Shown here piece by piece: positions 54,306-64,000 of a stretch of DNA of 64,000 nucleotides. The DNA is from Parvibaculaceae bacterium (GTDB lineage Bacteria; Pseudomonadota; Alphaproteobacteria; Parvibaculales; Parvibaculaceae), in the NCBI GenBank assembly GCA_019636015.1, contig JAHBYJ010000001.1, positions 1,736,001-1,800,000 on the forward strand. Reading direction: 5' to 3'. The position numbers were made by a program, and so were the translations under genes. The stretch's first letter is position 1, and each line of letters begins with the position of its first letter. Below the pieces are notes generated by a model, which saw only the letters and a program-made list of their open reading frames with translations, made no database searches and had not been told where the DNA came from.

Positions 54306-55826
54306 TCAGGCCTGCTGCCAGAAGCCGTGGAAGGAAAAGGGCAGAGGCCCCTCAAGGTGAGCTGTTGCGATGGGACCGTCTTCGATATGTGCAGCATCCA
54401 GCACTGCGAAGAAACTGGTGCCCGTTTCTCCGTTGAGCCCCTGTGCGACGAGCCAGCCTTGTTCTTCGTTCCTGGCGCCGCCGCTATTGCCGGGCGCGGG
54501 GGCGAAGATCGGTTCGCTTATCCAGGTCATTTCTCCGAAGTCGTGGGTTCGAACCTTGCCCGTCGCCGTGTCGATAGCGGCGATGGCGGAATGGAAGATG
54601 CCGTGGCCCTTGCCCTGCGAGCAGAAAACGGTGCGGTGAGGGCGCAGGGCATCGGACGGATTGACGACCGGAAATTCGAACGCAGCATCTGCAATCAGTT
54701 CCTCGCGGGCAGTGCCTCCCGTGAGGTCGATCGCATAGCGGTAGAGACGGCCGGGTTCCTTCGCTTCGCCAAGCTCGCCGCGCATGATGGCCTGGAAGGC
54801 GGAGCTTTTCTCCAGAAAATGATCCGGCGCGTCATAGCCGATGAAATCCGCAATGATGGCGCCCCGGTCTTCATAAGCATTGGCCGCATGCCACATCCAG
54901 CGGCCGGGGACATCCGCATAGCGTACCGGGCCGCCATCCTTCGGCACGATTGCAAGCACGTTCCCTTGTGCCCGGTCCCATTCGAGACTGTCGGCGAAGG
55001 ACCGCGTTCCGCTGAGAAACGGCACGAGCTTCAGAAAGGCAGGCTGCAGGCTGAAGACGATGTAGTTCCGAGTGGCGAAAAAGTCATGCAGATAGGTCTG
55101 GCGCGGCGCAGTGAAGCGCGGCAATGCAGTCACGCGGCCATCCTTGTGGTGGATGGACGCCTGCAATTCCATCGCCCGGCCGAATTTTCCTCCGACAAGA
55201 ATCCAGTCGCCTGTCTCCGGATCGATCTTCGTGTGCGCCTTGATGGCGGTGTCTTCATTCATCCCGTGCGGCACGGTACCCCTTGTCTCTAGGGTGACAG
55301 GATCGAGTTCGTATGGCGGGCTCACCTCATCAAGCGCCATGAGGCGCCCATTGACTTCGTAGACCGTGATGCCTGCCTGCGTCTTGAAGCCTTGCCCGCC
55401 GACATTGCGCAGGAATCCGGCAGGCGATTTCGTGGTCCATGTGGGATAGAGGAAGCGACCGGCCGATTCTTCTTCGATCAGCTTTTCAGTCTGCACGAAG
55501 CGGGAAGTATGAATGACGCGCCCGTTTTCGAAGCGCAGTGCCTGCACGATACCGTCGCCATCGAGGATGTTTCCCTTCGAGGCTCCCTGCCGTTCGAACA
55601 TGCCCGGGCCATTGCGGTAGACCGTGCCTCGAAGCTGGTCTGGCAACCTGCCTTCGAGACGAAGCGGGGCAGGGCCGAGCTCTCGGGTGTTCTGCCCAAG
55701 CGGTGCAAGCCAGCCGGCACGTTGCAGCGTTGCGGCTTTTGCCTTTCCCGACATAAGCGGCGCGGCAAGTCCGAGGGCGGCAAGGGCCGAGAGGCCCGCT
55801 GTCATTTCACGACGGGTCAGGCTCAT
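54306..55826 (-). CDS. Tat-exported carotenoid-cleavage-type dioxygenase
   Basis: A 506-residue non-heme iron oxygenase of the carotenoid/lignostilbene cleavage family. The four iron-ligand histidines are visible: H198 (AIKAHTKIDP), H247 (YLHDFFATRNYIVF), H313 (MWHAANAYED) and H500 (FSFHGFW). The N-terminus SLTRREMTAGLSALAALGL is a twin-arginine signal, an unusual location for this mostly cytoplasmic family. The ATG at 55826 is preferred; the longer frame overlaps the DoxX gene. It is 23 bases downstream of doxX and likely cotranscribed. Substrates could be stilbenes or apocarotenoids. Confidence 0.9.
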   Translation of the reverse strand: MSLTRREMTAGLSALAALGLAAPLMSGKAKAATLQRAGWLAPLGQNTRELGPAPLRLEGRLPDQLRGTVYRNGPGMFERQGASKGNILDGDGIVQALRFENGRVIHTSRFVQTEKLIEEESAGRFLYPTWTTKSPAGFLRNVGGQGFKTQAGITVYEVNGRLMALDEVSPPYELDPVTLETRGTVPHGMNEDTAIKAHTKIDPETGDWILVGGKFGRAMELQASIHHKDGRVTALPRFTAPRQTYLHDFFATRNYIVFSLQPAFLKLVPFLSGTRSFADSLEWDRAQGNVLAIVPKDGGPVRYADVPGRWMWHAANAYEDRGAIIADFIGYDAPDHFLEKSSAFQAIMRGELGEAKEPGRLYRYAIDLTGGTAREELIADAAFEFPVVNPSDALRPHRTVFCSQGKGHGIFHSAIAAIDTATGKVRTHDFGEMTWISEPIFAPAPGNSGGARNEEQGWLVAQGLNGETGTSFFAVLDAAHIEDGPIATAHLEGPLPFSFHGFWQQA

Positions 55827-55849
55827 GGGAGATACTCCATTTGCAGGGG

Positions 55850-56332
55850 TCAGGCGGGTTGAGATGGGGCCGTTGCGCTTTGCCTGCCGATAATGCCTCC
55901 CGCATAGAGCGCCCAGGCGATGATGAGCGGCTGGAAGAAGAGGCGAATCCAGTAATAGGTGGGGGATTGCGGCAGGCCTTCGACGCTGAGGCCGTAAAGC
56001 GCGTTGTGGATGTTGGCCGGGAAGACCGCGACCGCGTAGAGCGCCAGCATGAGCGCAGCAAGTCGCGTGAAACGAGGCCAGAGAAGACCGGCAGCCCCGG
56101 CGATTTCGCAAAGACCTGTGAAGAAGACCACCTCGGCGTGGAAGGGCACAAAGGGTGGCATCATGGCCAGATAGCGCTCCGGCGTGACGAGATGGTCTAT
56201 GCCCACGAACAGGAAGGCCGCGCTCATCCCGATACGCATGGCGAGCCGTGGGTCTTTCAGGGCAGGTACACCCAGTTTGCCAATCGTCCAGGCAAGAACG
56301 GCAATCGCCGACATCAGGATCAAAAAGGCCAT
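55850..56332 (-). CDS. DoxX-like four-helix membrane protein
   Basis: A 160-residue inner-membrane protein with DoxX features: RIGMSAAFLFVGIDHLVTPERY, MMPPFVPFHAEVVFFTGLCEIAGAAGLL and LALYAVAVFPANIHNAL. ATG at 56332 has AGGGAG upstream on the minus strand; the frame to 56686 is open but lies over the TetR gene. DoxX relatives supply or link membrane quinone oxidation; the exact role is unknown. It leads the carotenoid-oxygenase operon and is divergent from a TetR regulator. Confidence 0.82.
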   Translation of the reverse strand: MAFLILMSAIAVLAWTIGKLGVPALKDPRLAMRIGMSAAFLFVGIDHLVTPERYLAMMPPFVPFHAEVVFFTGLCEIAGAAGLLWPRFTRLAALMLALYAVAVFPANIHNALYGLSVEGLPQSPTYYWIRLFFQPLIIAWALYAGGIIGRQSATAPSQPA

Positions 56333-56355
56333 TACCGGCTCCCTGGGATTGGGGT

Positions 56356-56380
56356 CATATCTTAACGACGTCAAGATATG
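56356..56380. promoter_or_regulatory. 25-bp near-perfect palindromic operator between doxX and tetR
   Basis: CATATCTT (56356-56363) and AAGATATG (56373-56380) are perfect inverted arms; the ACG/CGT pair inside them is also symmetric, so only the centre and one flanking pair break symmetry. A second perfect repeat TTGAC-GCT-GTCAA (56389-56401) lies beside it. Location in the 95-bp divergent gap indicates autoregulation by the TetR protein and control of the doxX-oxygenase pair. Confidence 0.7.
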
Positions 56381-56427
56381 TGTGTAAGTTGACGCTGTCA
56401 AGACTTTGGGGCAGATTGACTCCTGGA

Positions 56428-57075
56428 ATGAAAAAAGAAGGAAAATCAGTGGCTTCGGGTGACGCCGCAGCGAAAAAATATCACCATGGCGACCTGAAAA
56501 GCGCGCTGGTGGCGGCGGGAACGCGCATTCTGGAAGCGGAAGGAGTGATGGCACTTTCGCTCCGAGGCGCAGCCCGTGCAGCCGGAGTATCGCAGACGGC
56601 GCCTTATCATCATTTTGCAGACAAGGAGGCGCTGCTCGCGGCCATTGCCGCGACCGGCTTTGAGGATCTTTCTGCGGAAATGACACGTCGGGCGGCAGGC
56701 GCCTCAGATGCGCAGGAGCGTCTCAGCGCCCTCGGGCTCGGATATGTAATGTTCGCGACGGAAAATCCGGGCCGGTTCCGGCTGATGTTCGGCCCGTTGA
56801 TTGGCGAAAAGGCGCGGTATCCCGACCTGCTGGCAACGGCGAATGTCTCCTACCAGATGATCCGGGATGCTGTTGTGGCTTATCTTGACGCGCGGCAGGC
56901 CTCGAACCGGAATGTCGATGCCAACGCGATGGCGGCATGGTCGCTCGTGCACGGATTGGCAACGCTCATCAATGACGGCGGCTTCAATGCGGACGGAATG
57001 GGAGCGGCGACGCTGGAAGAACTGACGGGGTTGGTGACCGCATTCCTCCGCAACGGGCTTGGGCGGGGAGCCTGA
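56428..57075 (+). CDS. TetR/AcrR family regulator with WHG-type C-terminal domain
   Basis: A 215-residue regulator. The HTH is clear: KYHHGDLKSALVAAGTRILE, then MALSLRGAARAAGVSQTAPYHHFADKEALLAAI. The C-terminal part (GLGYVMFATENPGRFRLMFGP) is the TetR_C WHG-type dimerisation domain. ATG at 56428 is preferred; the open frame to 56248 covers the operator region. It presumably represses the divergent doxX-oxygenase operon and itself through the palindrome at 56356-56380. Confidence 0.88.
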   Translation: MKKEGKSVASGDAAAKKYHHGDLKSALVAAGTRILEAEGVMALSLRGAARAAGVSQTAPYHHFADKEALLAAIAATGFEDLSAEMTRRAAGASDAQERLSALGLGYVMFATENPGRFRLMFGPLIGEKARYPDLLATANVSYQMIRDAVVAYLDARQASNRNVDANAMAAWSLVHGLATLINDGGFNADGMGAATLEELTGLVTAFLRNGLGRGA

Positions 57076-57093
57076 GAAGCGTTCCAGGGAAAT

Positions 57094-57167
57094 TGGCTGG
57101 GGGACTAGGATTCGAACCTAGACTGGCGGAGTCAGAGTCCGCTGTCCTACCGTTAGACGATCCCCCA
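57094..57167 (-). tRNA. tRNA-Gln (anticodon CUG)
   Basis: Read on the minus strand, the 74-nt sequence begins TGGGGGATCG and ends TCCCCCAGCCA, with CCA encoded. The anticodon stem GCGGA/TCCGC encloses CTCTGAC, giving anticodon CUG for codon CAG. The T-arm contains GGTTCGAATCC. The start T and the acceptor stem are as in other bacterial tRNA-Gln. Confidence 0.95.
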
Positions 57168-57244
57168 ATGGCGGGAGGCAAATTCGCGGGTTTTCGCCGT
57201 TTCCGGCTCGACTCGGAGGCTGCCCTAGGCCTTGGTTGCGCGCG

Positions 57245-57273
57245 AAACTAGTCTCAGGGCCTCGCTTCGTCAA
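57245..57273 (-). promoter_or_regulatory. Candidate promoter of tRNA-Gln
   Basis: On the minus strand TTGACG and TAGTTT are separated by 17 bases, ending 78 bases upstream of the tRNA 5' end. The rest of the 271-bp gap up to the ppx/gppA start holds no gene that I can support. Confidence 0.4.
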
Positions 57274-57438
57274 CTCCTTGAGGCGGCTGAAATATTCTCC
57301 CGTCCTTTACCCCGCTGCCCAGCCTGCTAGACTTCACGCAACTGAAAAAATTAGGGAATCCGGTGCGGAGCGCGGCCCAGTTGTCTGGGCCCTGCGTTTC
57401 CCGGGTCTGAAGAAGTGCACCAAGAAGGTGACGGCGGC

Positions 57439-58734
57439 GTGAGTCCCCCCACAGGGACGGCTGCCGCGGATCAAGGGCCGTCTGCGCGCCCGTCCTCGAC
57501 CGTCGGTCCGTCCGGTGGCGCCGGAGGCGGCGAGGGCGAGCGTGAAGACCCGGCGAAGAAGCCTCGCCGGCGCCGCCGCCGTGGCCGTCGTGGCAAGGGC
57601 GGCGACCGCGCCGCCGTTCAAACCCCGAAACAGCCCGCACCCGCGGCGAAAAGTCCGGCAAAGCTGCCGCCGTCGCGCGCCGCGTCCGCCCAACCCGACC
57701 AGCTCTATGCCGCGTTGGACCTCGGCACCAATAATTGCCGCCTTCTCGTCGCCCGCCGTGCGCCGGAGGGTTTCAAGGTTGTCGACGCCTATTCCCGCAT
57801 TGTCCGCCTCGGCGAAGGTCTGGTGGGTAGCGGCGAACTCGGCGAGGCCGCCATGTCCCGCGCCATCGACGCCTTGAGGATCTGCGCCGACAAGATGAAG
57901 CGCCGGGGCGTCACCCGTGCGCGGACCATCGCCACCGCCGCCTGCCGCACGGCGGCGAATGGGACGGATTTCATCGCCCGCGTGAAGCGCGAAACCGGCC
58001 TCTCCCTGGAGATCGTCTCAACGGAAGACGAGGCCCGTCTCGCCGTGGCTGGTTGCGCCCCCCTGCTCGACAGCGAATGCGCTTCCGCCCTTGTGTTCGA
58101 TATCGGCGGCGGCTCGACGGAACTCATCTGGGTCCGCCTTGAAAACAAAGGGAACGGCAAATGCCGTCCTGTGATCGGCGACTGGATTTCGCTTCCCTGC
58201 GGTGTCGTCACGCTCGCCGAACATCACGGCGGCGTCGACGTGCCCTCCGAAGTCTATGATCGCATGGTCGCCGAAGTGGCGGATCGCCTCGCGCCCTTCC
58301 TCGGCCGCCTGCGGGAGGAGCGCGACAATCATCGGCCTTTCCATCTGCTCGGAACCTCGGGCACCGTCACGACGATTGCCGGAGTCCATCTCGGCCTCGA
58401 GCGCTATGACCGCACGCGGGTCGATGGCATCTGGATTTCGCCCGCCGATGTTCACAGCGTCACCCGTTCGCTGCTCGCCATGAATTACGCCGAGCGCGCG
58501 GCACACCCCTGTGTCGGGCAGGAGAGGGCGGATCTCGTCCTTGCTGGCTGCGCGATCTTCGAGGCGATTGCCGATGCCTGGCCAGCCGATCGTCTGCGCG
58601 TCGCAGATCGTGGCTTGCGAGAGGGTATTCTCATGTCGCTGATGGAGGCGGACGCGAACAAGCGGCACCGCCGCCGTCGCCGTCGCCGTAAACCGTCGCG
58701 TCGCGCCGTGGCCCGTCCGGAGGTTTCGGCATAA
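57439..58734 (+). CDS. Ppx/GppA-family phosphatase with Arg-rich tails
   Basis: A 431-residue exopolyphosphatase/guanosine pentaphosphate phosphohydrolase family protein (ASKHA fold). Catalytic-domain landmarks are [53 protein letters not shown] and [14 protein letters not shown]. The first about 90 residues are disordered, Pro/Gly-rich and contain [16 protein letters not shown]; the C-terminus has [18 protein letters not shown] at 57439 follows AAGAAGG; GTG at 57415 is an in-frame alternative. It overlaps the rlmE start (TAATG), a common alphaproteobacterial pair. Confidence 0.88.
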   Translation: MSPPTGTAAADQGPSARPSSTVGPSGGAGGGEGEREDPAKKPRRRRRRGRRGKGGDRAAVQTPKQPAPAAKSPAKLPPSRAASAQPDQLYAALDLGTNNCRLLVARRAPEGFKVVDAYSRIVRLGEGLVGSGELGEAAMSRAIDALRICADKMKRRGVTRARTIATAACRTAANGTDFIARVKRETGLSLEIVSTEDEARLAVAGCAPLLDSECASALVFDIGGGSTELIWVRLENKGNGKCRPVIGDWISLPCGVVTLAEHHGGVDVPSEVYDRMVAEVADRLAPFLGRLREERDNHRPFHLLGTSGTVTTIAGVHLGLERYDRTRVDGIWISPADVHSVTRSLLAMNYAERAAHPCVGQERADLVLAGCAIFEAIADAWPADRLRVADRGLREGILMSLMEADANKRHRRRRRRRKPSRRAVARPEVSA

Positions 58735-59498
58735 TGGCGAAGGGACCGAAAAAGCCAGGCGGCAAGGGCACCACCAGCAAGAGCGCCATTGGCGGCAGCG
58801 CACGCGCCATGAAGGTGCGCGTGAAGACCGCCCGCAAGCGCAGCAATTCCTCCGCCCGTTGGCTCGAACGGCAGTTGAACGACCCCTATGTTCATGCCGC
58901 GAAGCGCGAGGGGCTCCGTTCTCGTGCCGCCTTCAAGCTGATGGAGATCGACGACCGCTATCATCTCCTGAAGCCCGGCGCCCGCGTGGTCGATCTCGGC
59001 TGCGCGCCGGGCGGCTGGTGCCAGGTCGCCGCCACCCGTGTGAAGTCCGCGGAGGCCACGTCGCGCGCGGGCCGGGTGATCGGCATCGACTATCTGGAGA
59101 CCGAGCCGGTGCCGGGCACGATCATCCTCCAGATGGACTTCCTGGACGAAGGCGCCGATGGCCGCGTGAAGGAGGCGCTGGGCGGCGAGGCCGATGTCGT
59201 GCTCTCAGACATGGCGGCGCCCACTACCGGCCACAAGCAGACAGACCATCTGCGCATCATGCATCTCTGCGAGGTCGCGGCGCAGTTCGCGGTCGAGGTG
59301 CTGGCCCCTGGCGGATCCTTTCTCGCCAAGGTCTTGCGCGGCGGAACGGAGAATGAGCTTCTCGCACTTCTCAAGCAGCACTTCAGCACCGTCCGCCATG
59401 TGAAGCCCGAGGCGAGCCGAGCCGATTCGGCGGAGATGTATGTGCTGGCTCAAGGCTTTAAAGGGCGTCCTGAAAGTGGCGAAGAAGAACGCGCGTGA
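58734..59498 (+). CDS. rlmE: 23S rRNA (uridine-2'-O)-methyltransferase
   Basis: A 254-residue FtsJ/RrmJ-type SAM methyltransferase modifying U2552 of 23S rRNA. Landmarks are [21 protein letters not shown] (SAM loop), [20 protein letters not shown] and [12 protein letters not shown], giving the K-D-K-E catalytic set. The N-terminal about 40 residues are Lys/Gly-rich, longer than in E. coli. Start ATG overlaps the ppx/gppA stop, so the two are translationally coupled. Confidence 0.94.
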   Translation: MAKGPKKPGGKGTTSKSAIGGSARAMKVRVKTARKRSNSSARWLERQLNDPYVHAAKREGLRSRAAFKLMEIDDRYHLLKPGARVVDLGCAPGGWCQVAATRVKSAEATSRAGRVIGIDYLETEPVPGTIILQMDFLDEGADGRVKEALGGEADVVLSDMAAPTTGHKQTDHLRIMHLCEVAAQFAVEVLAPGGSFLAKVLRGGTENELLALLKQHFSTVRHVKPEASRADSAEMYVLAQGFKGRPESGEEERA

Positions 59499-59544
59499 AT
59501 ATTTCGCGGTTGCGTCATCGTGCCCTTTGCTTTCCCGCATATAG

Positions 59545-61074
<1,530 letters not shown>

Positions 61075-61102
61075 CCGCGCGCCGCGATCCGGGTGAAGCG
61101 AA

Positions 61103-62386
61103 ATGACACCCGGCGCACGTCTGCAATCCGCCATCGAAATCCTCGGCGAAATTCTCGCGACCGGCCGACCTGCGGACCGTGTCTTCGACAACTGGGCACG
61201 GTCGAACCGCTTCGCCGGCTCGAAGGATCGCGCAGCTATCGGCGAGATCGTCTTTGCCGTGCTTCGGCGCCGTGCCGAATTGCGGGCGGCGTGCGGAAGC
61301 GATGAGCCGCGCCTTCTCGCGCTCGCCGCGCTGCTTTTGCTCGATGGAAAGCCCCTCGCCGAAATCGAGGCCCTTACCGATAGCGGCCGCCACGCGCCCA
61401 CGCCGCTGGTGGAGGAGGAGCGGGTAGCGCTCGAAGCCGCCGCTCTGCCCGGCGCCGACGCGCCACCTCATATCCGCCTCAACTATCCAGAGTTCCTTCA
61501 GTCCGAATTCGAGCGCGCCTTCGGCCCCCGGCTGGAGACCGAAATGACCGCGATGCTCGAACGCGCGCCGACGGACCTCCGCGTCAATTCGCTCAAATCC
61601 TCCCGCGACAAGGCGCTGGCTGCTCTCGCCGAGGCGGGCATAACGGCGGAGCCCTGTGCCCATTCGCCTTGGGGCCTTCGCCTTCTCACTCGCGCAAATC
61701 TCCCCGGTCTCGCGCTCTACCGCGAAGGCGCCGTCGAAATTCAGGATGAAGGCTCGCAGCTCGCCTGCCTGCTGAGTGGCGCAAAGCCCGGCGACCAGGT
61801 GGTCGATCTCTGCGCCGGGGGCGGCGGCAAGTCGCTCGCTCTCGCCGCCATGATGGGAAATCGCGGGCAGATTTACGCCTGCGATATCGATGGCCGCCGC
61901 CTCGCCGGGCTCGTCCCTCGCGCCGAGCGCGCCGGCATCCGCAATCTTCAGACGCGTGTCCTTGGTTCCTATACCCCCGCCGGCCCGGATGCCGATCTCG
62001 CGGAGCTCGAGGGGCGCGCCGATCTCGTCTTCGTCGATGCGCCCTGCAGCGGGTCCGGTGCCTGGCGCCGCAGCCCCGATGCGCGCTGGCGGCTGACGCC
62101 GGATATGTTGGCGGGGTACCGCGCCGCGCAGGACGAAGTGCTCGCCCGTGGCGCCCGCCTCGTCCGGCCCGGCGGTGCGTTGGCCTATGTCACATGCTCG
62201 CTGCTCCCGTCGGAAAATGAAGACCGTATCGCCGCGTTTCTGAGTGCCCATCCGGGATTCGCGGAAGAGCGGCCGGCGTTCCCTGGCTTGCCGGAAGGAG
62301 CGGGTCCGGGTCTCCGCCTCAGCCCCGCATCGAGCGGAACCGACGGCTTTTTCATCGCTCTCTTGCGCCGCGAGGCTGGCCGATGA
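61103..62386 (+). CDS. RsmB-family 16S rRNA (cytosine-5)-methyltransferase
   Basis: A 427-residue NOL1/NOP2/Sun-family methyltransferase. An N-terminal NusB-like helical domain (about 1-130) is followed by a SAM domain with VVDLCAGGGGKSLALAAMM, VDAPCSGSGAWRR (catalytic Cys) and YVTCSLLPSENED (second Cys). It starts 28 bases after guaB. It probably makes m5C967 in 16S rRNA, but the family contains several close paralogues, so the exact site is an inference. Confidence 0.88.
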   Translation: MTPGARLQSAIEILGEILATGRPADRVFDNWARSNRFAGSKDRAAIGEIVFAVLRRRAELRAACGSDEPRLLALAALLLLDGKPLAEIEALTDSGRHAPTPLVEEERVALEAAALPGADAPPHIRLNYPEFLQSEFERAFGPRLETEMTAMLERAPTDLRVNSLKSSRDKALAALAEAGITAEPCAHSPWGLRLLTRANLPGLALYREGAVEIQDEGSQLACLLSGAKPGDQVVDLCAGGGGKSLALAAMMGNRGQIYACDIDGRRLAGLVPRAERAGIRNLQTRVLGSYTPAGPDADLAELEGRADLVFVDAPCSGSGAWRRSPDARWRLTPDMLAGYRAAQDEVLARGARLVRPGGALAYVTCSLLPSENEDRIAAFLSAHPGFAEERPAFPGLPEGAGPGLRLSPASSGTDGFFIALLRREAGR

Positions 62387-62463
62387 TGCACTGCGGCAAC
62401 AGGCTTGACGGGTCGGGGGAAGGATGGTCTATCGGGCCTTCACCCTCCGACGGGCCTGGATGG

Positions 62464-62964
62464 ATGGCGGCCTTGATTTCCCGGAAAACCTGTCTTTCTG
62501 CCTTTCTTGCCGCGGCTCTGGCACTCGCCGCGCTGGCCGCGCCGGCGGGCGCCGCAAATGTGGACGAGCGCTCCCAGCGCGCCTCTGTGTCGCTTGCGGC
62601 CCGTGCTGCCTCTGCTTTTGGCGAGGGCGATTACACCGCAGCGCAACGCTTCTACGAAATGGCCATCGTGGCCGATCCGGCAAACGCCGCCGCTTTCACA
62701 GGCCTCGGCGATACCCATCGCGCCCGCAAACAGCTCAATTTCGCCCGCAAATACTATCTGATTGCCCTGGCGATCGATCCGTCCGATCCGCGGGCGCTGT
62801 CCCGCCTTGCGCATCTCGATGTCGATGCGGGAAACCGCGAATCCGCCCTCGAAGGTCTGCGCAAGCTGCGCGCCCATTGCGCGGGCTGCGCCGAAACGCA
62901 GGAACTCTCCCGTGCGCTCGGCCTCGGCCCGAACGAGACTATTTCTCCCTCAACCGATCCGTGA
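62464..62964 (+). CDS. Exported tetratricopeptide-repeat protein
   Basis: A 166-residue protein with a signal peptide ([20 protein letters not shown]) and about three TPR units ([60 protein letters not shown]). I place the start at ATG 62464 so that the signal peptide begins the protein; ATG 62383, overlapping the rsmB stop, would add 27 residues without signal features. Cys residues late in the chain (HCAGCAE) may form a disulfide. Its position between rsmB and guaA is not informative about function. Confidence 0.75.
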   Translation: MAALISRKTCLSAFLAAALALAALAAPAGAANVDERSQRASVSLAARAASAFGEGDYTAAQRFYEMAIVADPANAAAFTGLGDTHRARKQLNFARKYYLIALAIDPSDPRALSRLAHLDVDAGNRESALEGLRKLRAHCAGCAETQELSRALGLGPNETISPSTDP

Positions 62965-62971
62965 ACGGAAC

Positions 62972-64000
62972 ATGACCGAAGACCGTATTCTTATTATCGA
63001 TTTCGGCAGCCAGGTAACGCAGCTCATCGCGCGCCGCGTCCGCGAAAGCGGCGTCTATTGCGAGATCGTACCCTTCAACAAGGTAGACGAAATCTGGGAA
63101 AGTTTCGGCGCAAAGGGCGTCATCCTCTCCGGTAGCCCCTCGAGCGTCAGCCGCGAGAACAGCCCCCGCGCCCCGCAATATGTATTCGAGGCCGGGCTCC
63201 CCGTTCTCGGTATCTGCTACGGGCAGCAGACCATGACGCTGCAGCTTGGCGGCAAGGTGGAGGGACATGACGAGCGCGAGTTCGGCCGAGCCGTGATCGA
63301 AGTGAAGGAGGACACGCCCCTCCTCGACGGCATTGTGCAGCAGGGCGGTAGCGAGCCCGTCTGGATGAGCCATGGCGACCGCGTCGTCGCCATCGCGCCG
63401 GGCTTCAAGGTCGTCGCACAGAGCCGCGGCGCACCCTTCGCCGTCATCGCCGATGAAGAGCGCCGCTTCTACGGTGTGCAGTTCCATCCCGAAGTTGTGC
63501 ACACGCCGCGCGGCCGTGACATGTTGTGGAATTTCACGCATCGCATCTGCGGCTGCAGGGGCGACTGGACGATGGCCGCCTTCCGTGAAACGGAAATCGC
63601 GAAGGTTCGGCAGCAAGTCGGCAAGGGCAGGGTGATCTGCGGTCTGTCGGGCGGCGTCGACTCATCCGTCGTCGCGGTGCTGCTGCACGAGGCGATCGGC
63701 GACCAGCTTCAATGCGTCTTTGTCGACACGGGCATGATGCGCGCAGGCGAGGCCGAACAGGTCGTCTCGCTTTTTCGCGATCACTACAACATCCCGCTCG
63801 TCGCGGTCGATGCGAGCGACCTCTTCCTCGGCAAGCTCGACGGCGTGACCGATCCCGAACAGAAGCGCAAGATCATCGGCGCGACCTTTATCGACGTCTT
63901 CGAAGCCGAAGCGAAAAAGGTCGGCGGCGCCGACTTTCTCGCACAGGGCACGCTCTATCCGGACGTCATCGAAAGCGTCTCCTTCGCGGGCGGTCCTTCC
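62972..64000 (+). CDS. guaA: GMP synthase (glutamine-hydrolysing), 3'-partial
   Basis: The first 343 codons of guaA; the frame is open at the window end. The class I glutamine amidotransferase domain has Cys82 (GICYGQQTM) and His172/Glu174 ([10 protein letters not shown]). The ATP-pyrophosphatase domain follows with the P-loop [16 protein letters not shown]. It converts XMP to GMP, directly following guaB in the pathway. It starts 7 bases after the TPR gene stop, ATG preceded by GAACGGAA. Confidence 0.96.
   Translation, partial: MTEDRILIIDFGSQVTQLIARRVRESGVYCEIVPFNKVDEIWESFGAKGVILSGSPSSVSRENSPRAPQYVFEAGLPVLGICYGQQTMTLQLGGKVEGHDEREFGRAVIEVKEDTPLLDGIVQQGGSEPVWMSHGDRVVAIAPGFKVVAQSRGAPFAVIADEERRFYGVQFHPEVVHTPRGRDMLWNFTHRICGCRGDWTMAAFRETEIAKVRQQVGKGRVICGLSGGVDSSVVAVLLHEAIGDQLQCVFVDTGMMRAGEAEQVVSLFRDHYNIPLVAVDASDLFLGKLDGVTDPEQKRKIIGATFIDVFEAEAKKVGGADFLAQGTLYPDVIESVSFAGGPS

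Noticed and set aside
62424..62975. Alternative frame beginning at 62424 with a good GGGGGAAGG ribosome site
   Set aside because: Its product is Arg/Cys-rich without domains, while the overlapping frame encodes a signal peptide and TPR repeats.

Overview
The window is GC-rich, gene-dense chromosomal DNA (about 50 protein genes and one tRNA). Gene families and neighbourhoods (ppx/gppA-rlmE-guaB-rsmB-guaA, Tat-exported DUF1329 proteins, DUF1302/DUF1329/RND modules, crotonase and Baeyer-Villiger enzymes) suggest a free-living, catabolically versatile alphaproteobacterium, perhaps Parvibaculum-like. The genus is an inference; no rRNA or marker alignment was possible.

Left part (1-18.5 kb): the 3' end of a crotonase-family gene and a Tat-exported amidohydrolase, then a tightly linked trio of AMP/thymidine phosphorylase of archaeal type, PRPP-synthetase homologue and beta-CASP metallo-beta-lactamase nuclease. 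Next come a TetR regulator, a GST-fold/DUF2855 pair divergent from a DUF1330 gene, a class II-like PHA synthase with its depolymerase (phaC-phaZ), a membrane-anchored sulfatase with its own membrane-anchored formylglycine-generating enzyme, and a phospholipase D-DedA/VTT fusion followed by an EEP-family hydrolase.

Agmatine locus (18.5-24 kb): an N-carbamoylputrescine amidase diverges from an operon of putrescine carbamoyltransferase, APC antiporter-like permease, agmatine deiminase and carbamate kinase. This is the gene order of the energy-yielding agmatine deiminase operon of lactic acid bacteria, here beside the competing amidase route.

Ketone-type catabolic island (about 24.9-54.3 kb): an MDR oxidoreductase, a MalT/AlkS-like LAL regulator, a five-gene ATP-dependent ketone carboxylase operon resembling acetophenone carboxylase (HyuA-like, small Zn-ribbon, HyuA-like, HyuB-like, small fifth subunit), and an acetoacetyl-CoA-synthetase-family ligase. 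These are followed by an RND/MMPL exporter with two DUF1329 proteins, a YCF48-like propeller and a DUF1302 protein, then a PQQ-type sugar dehydrogenase, a TRAP transporter and a Baeyer-Villiger monooxygenase. A recurring 6-4-6 near-palindrome (CCAYCC-TTTM-GGGYGG) lies in the intergenic regions before the MDR gene, the carboxylase operon, the CoA ligase and the RND gene, all around the LAL regulator gene. I propose it as that regulator's operator. The inferred chemistry is carboxylation of a ketone to a beta-keto acid, activation to the CoA thioester and thiolysis elsewhere, with Baeyer-Villiger oxidation as an oxygen-dependent alternative.

Right part (54.3-64 kb): a Tat-exported carotenoid-cleavage-type oxygenase and a DoxX protein diverge from a TetR regulator over a 25-bp operator-like palindrome. 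Then come tRNA-Gln(CUG) and a housekeeping block: Ppx/GppA with Arg-rich tails, rlmE, guaB, rsmB, a TPR lipoprotein-like or secreted protein, and the 5' part of guaA, cut by the window end.
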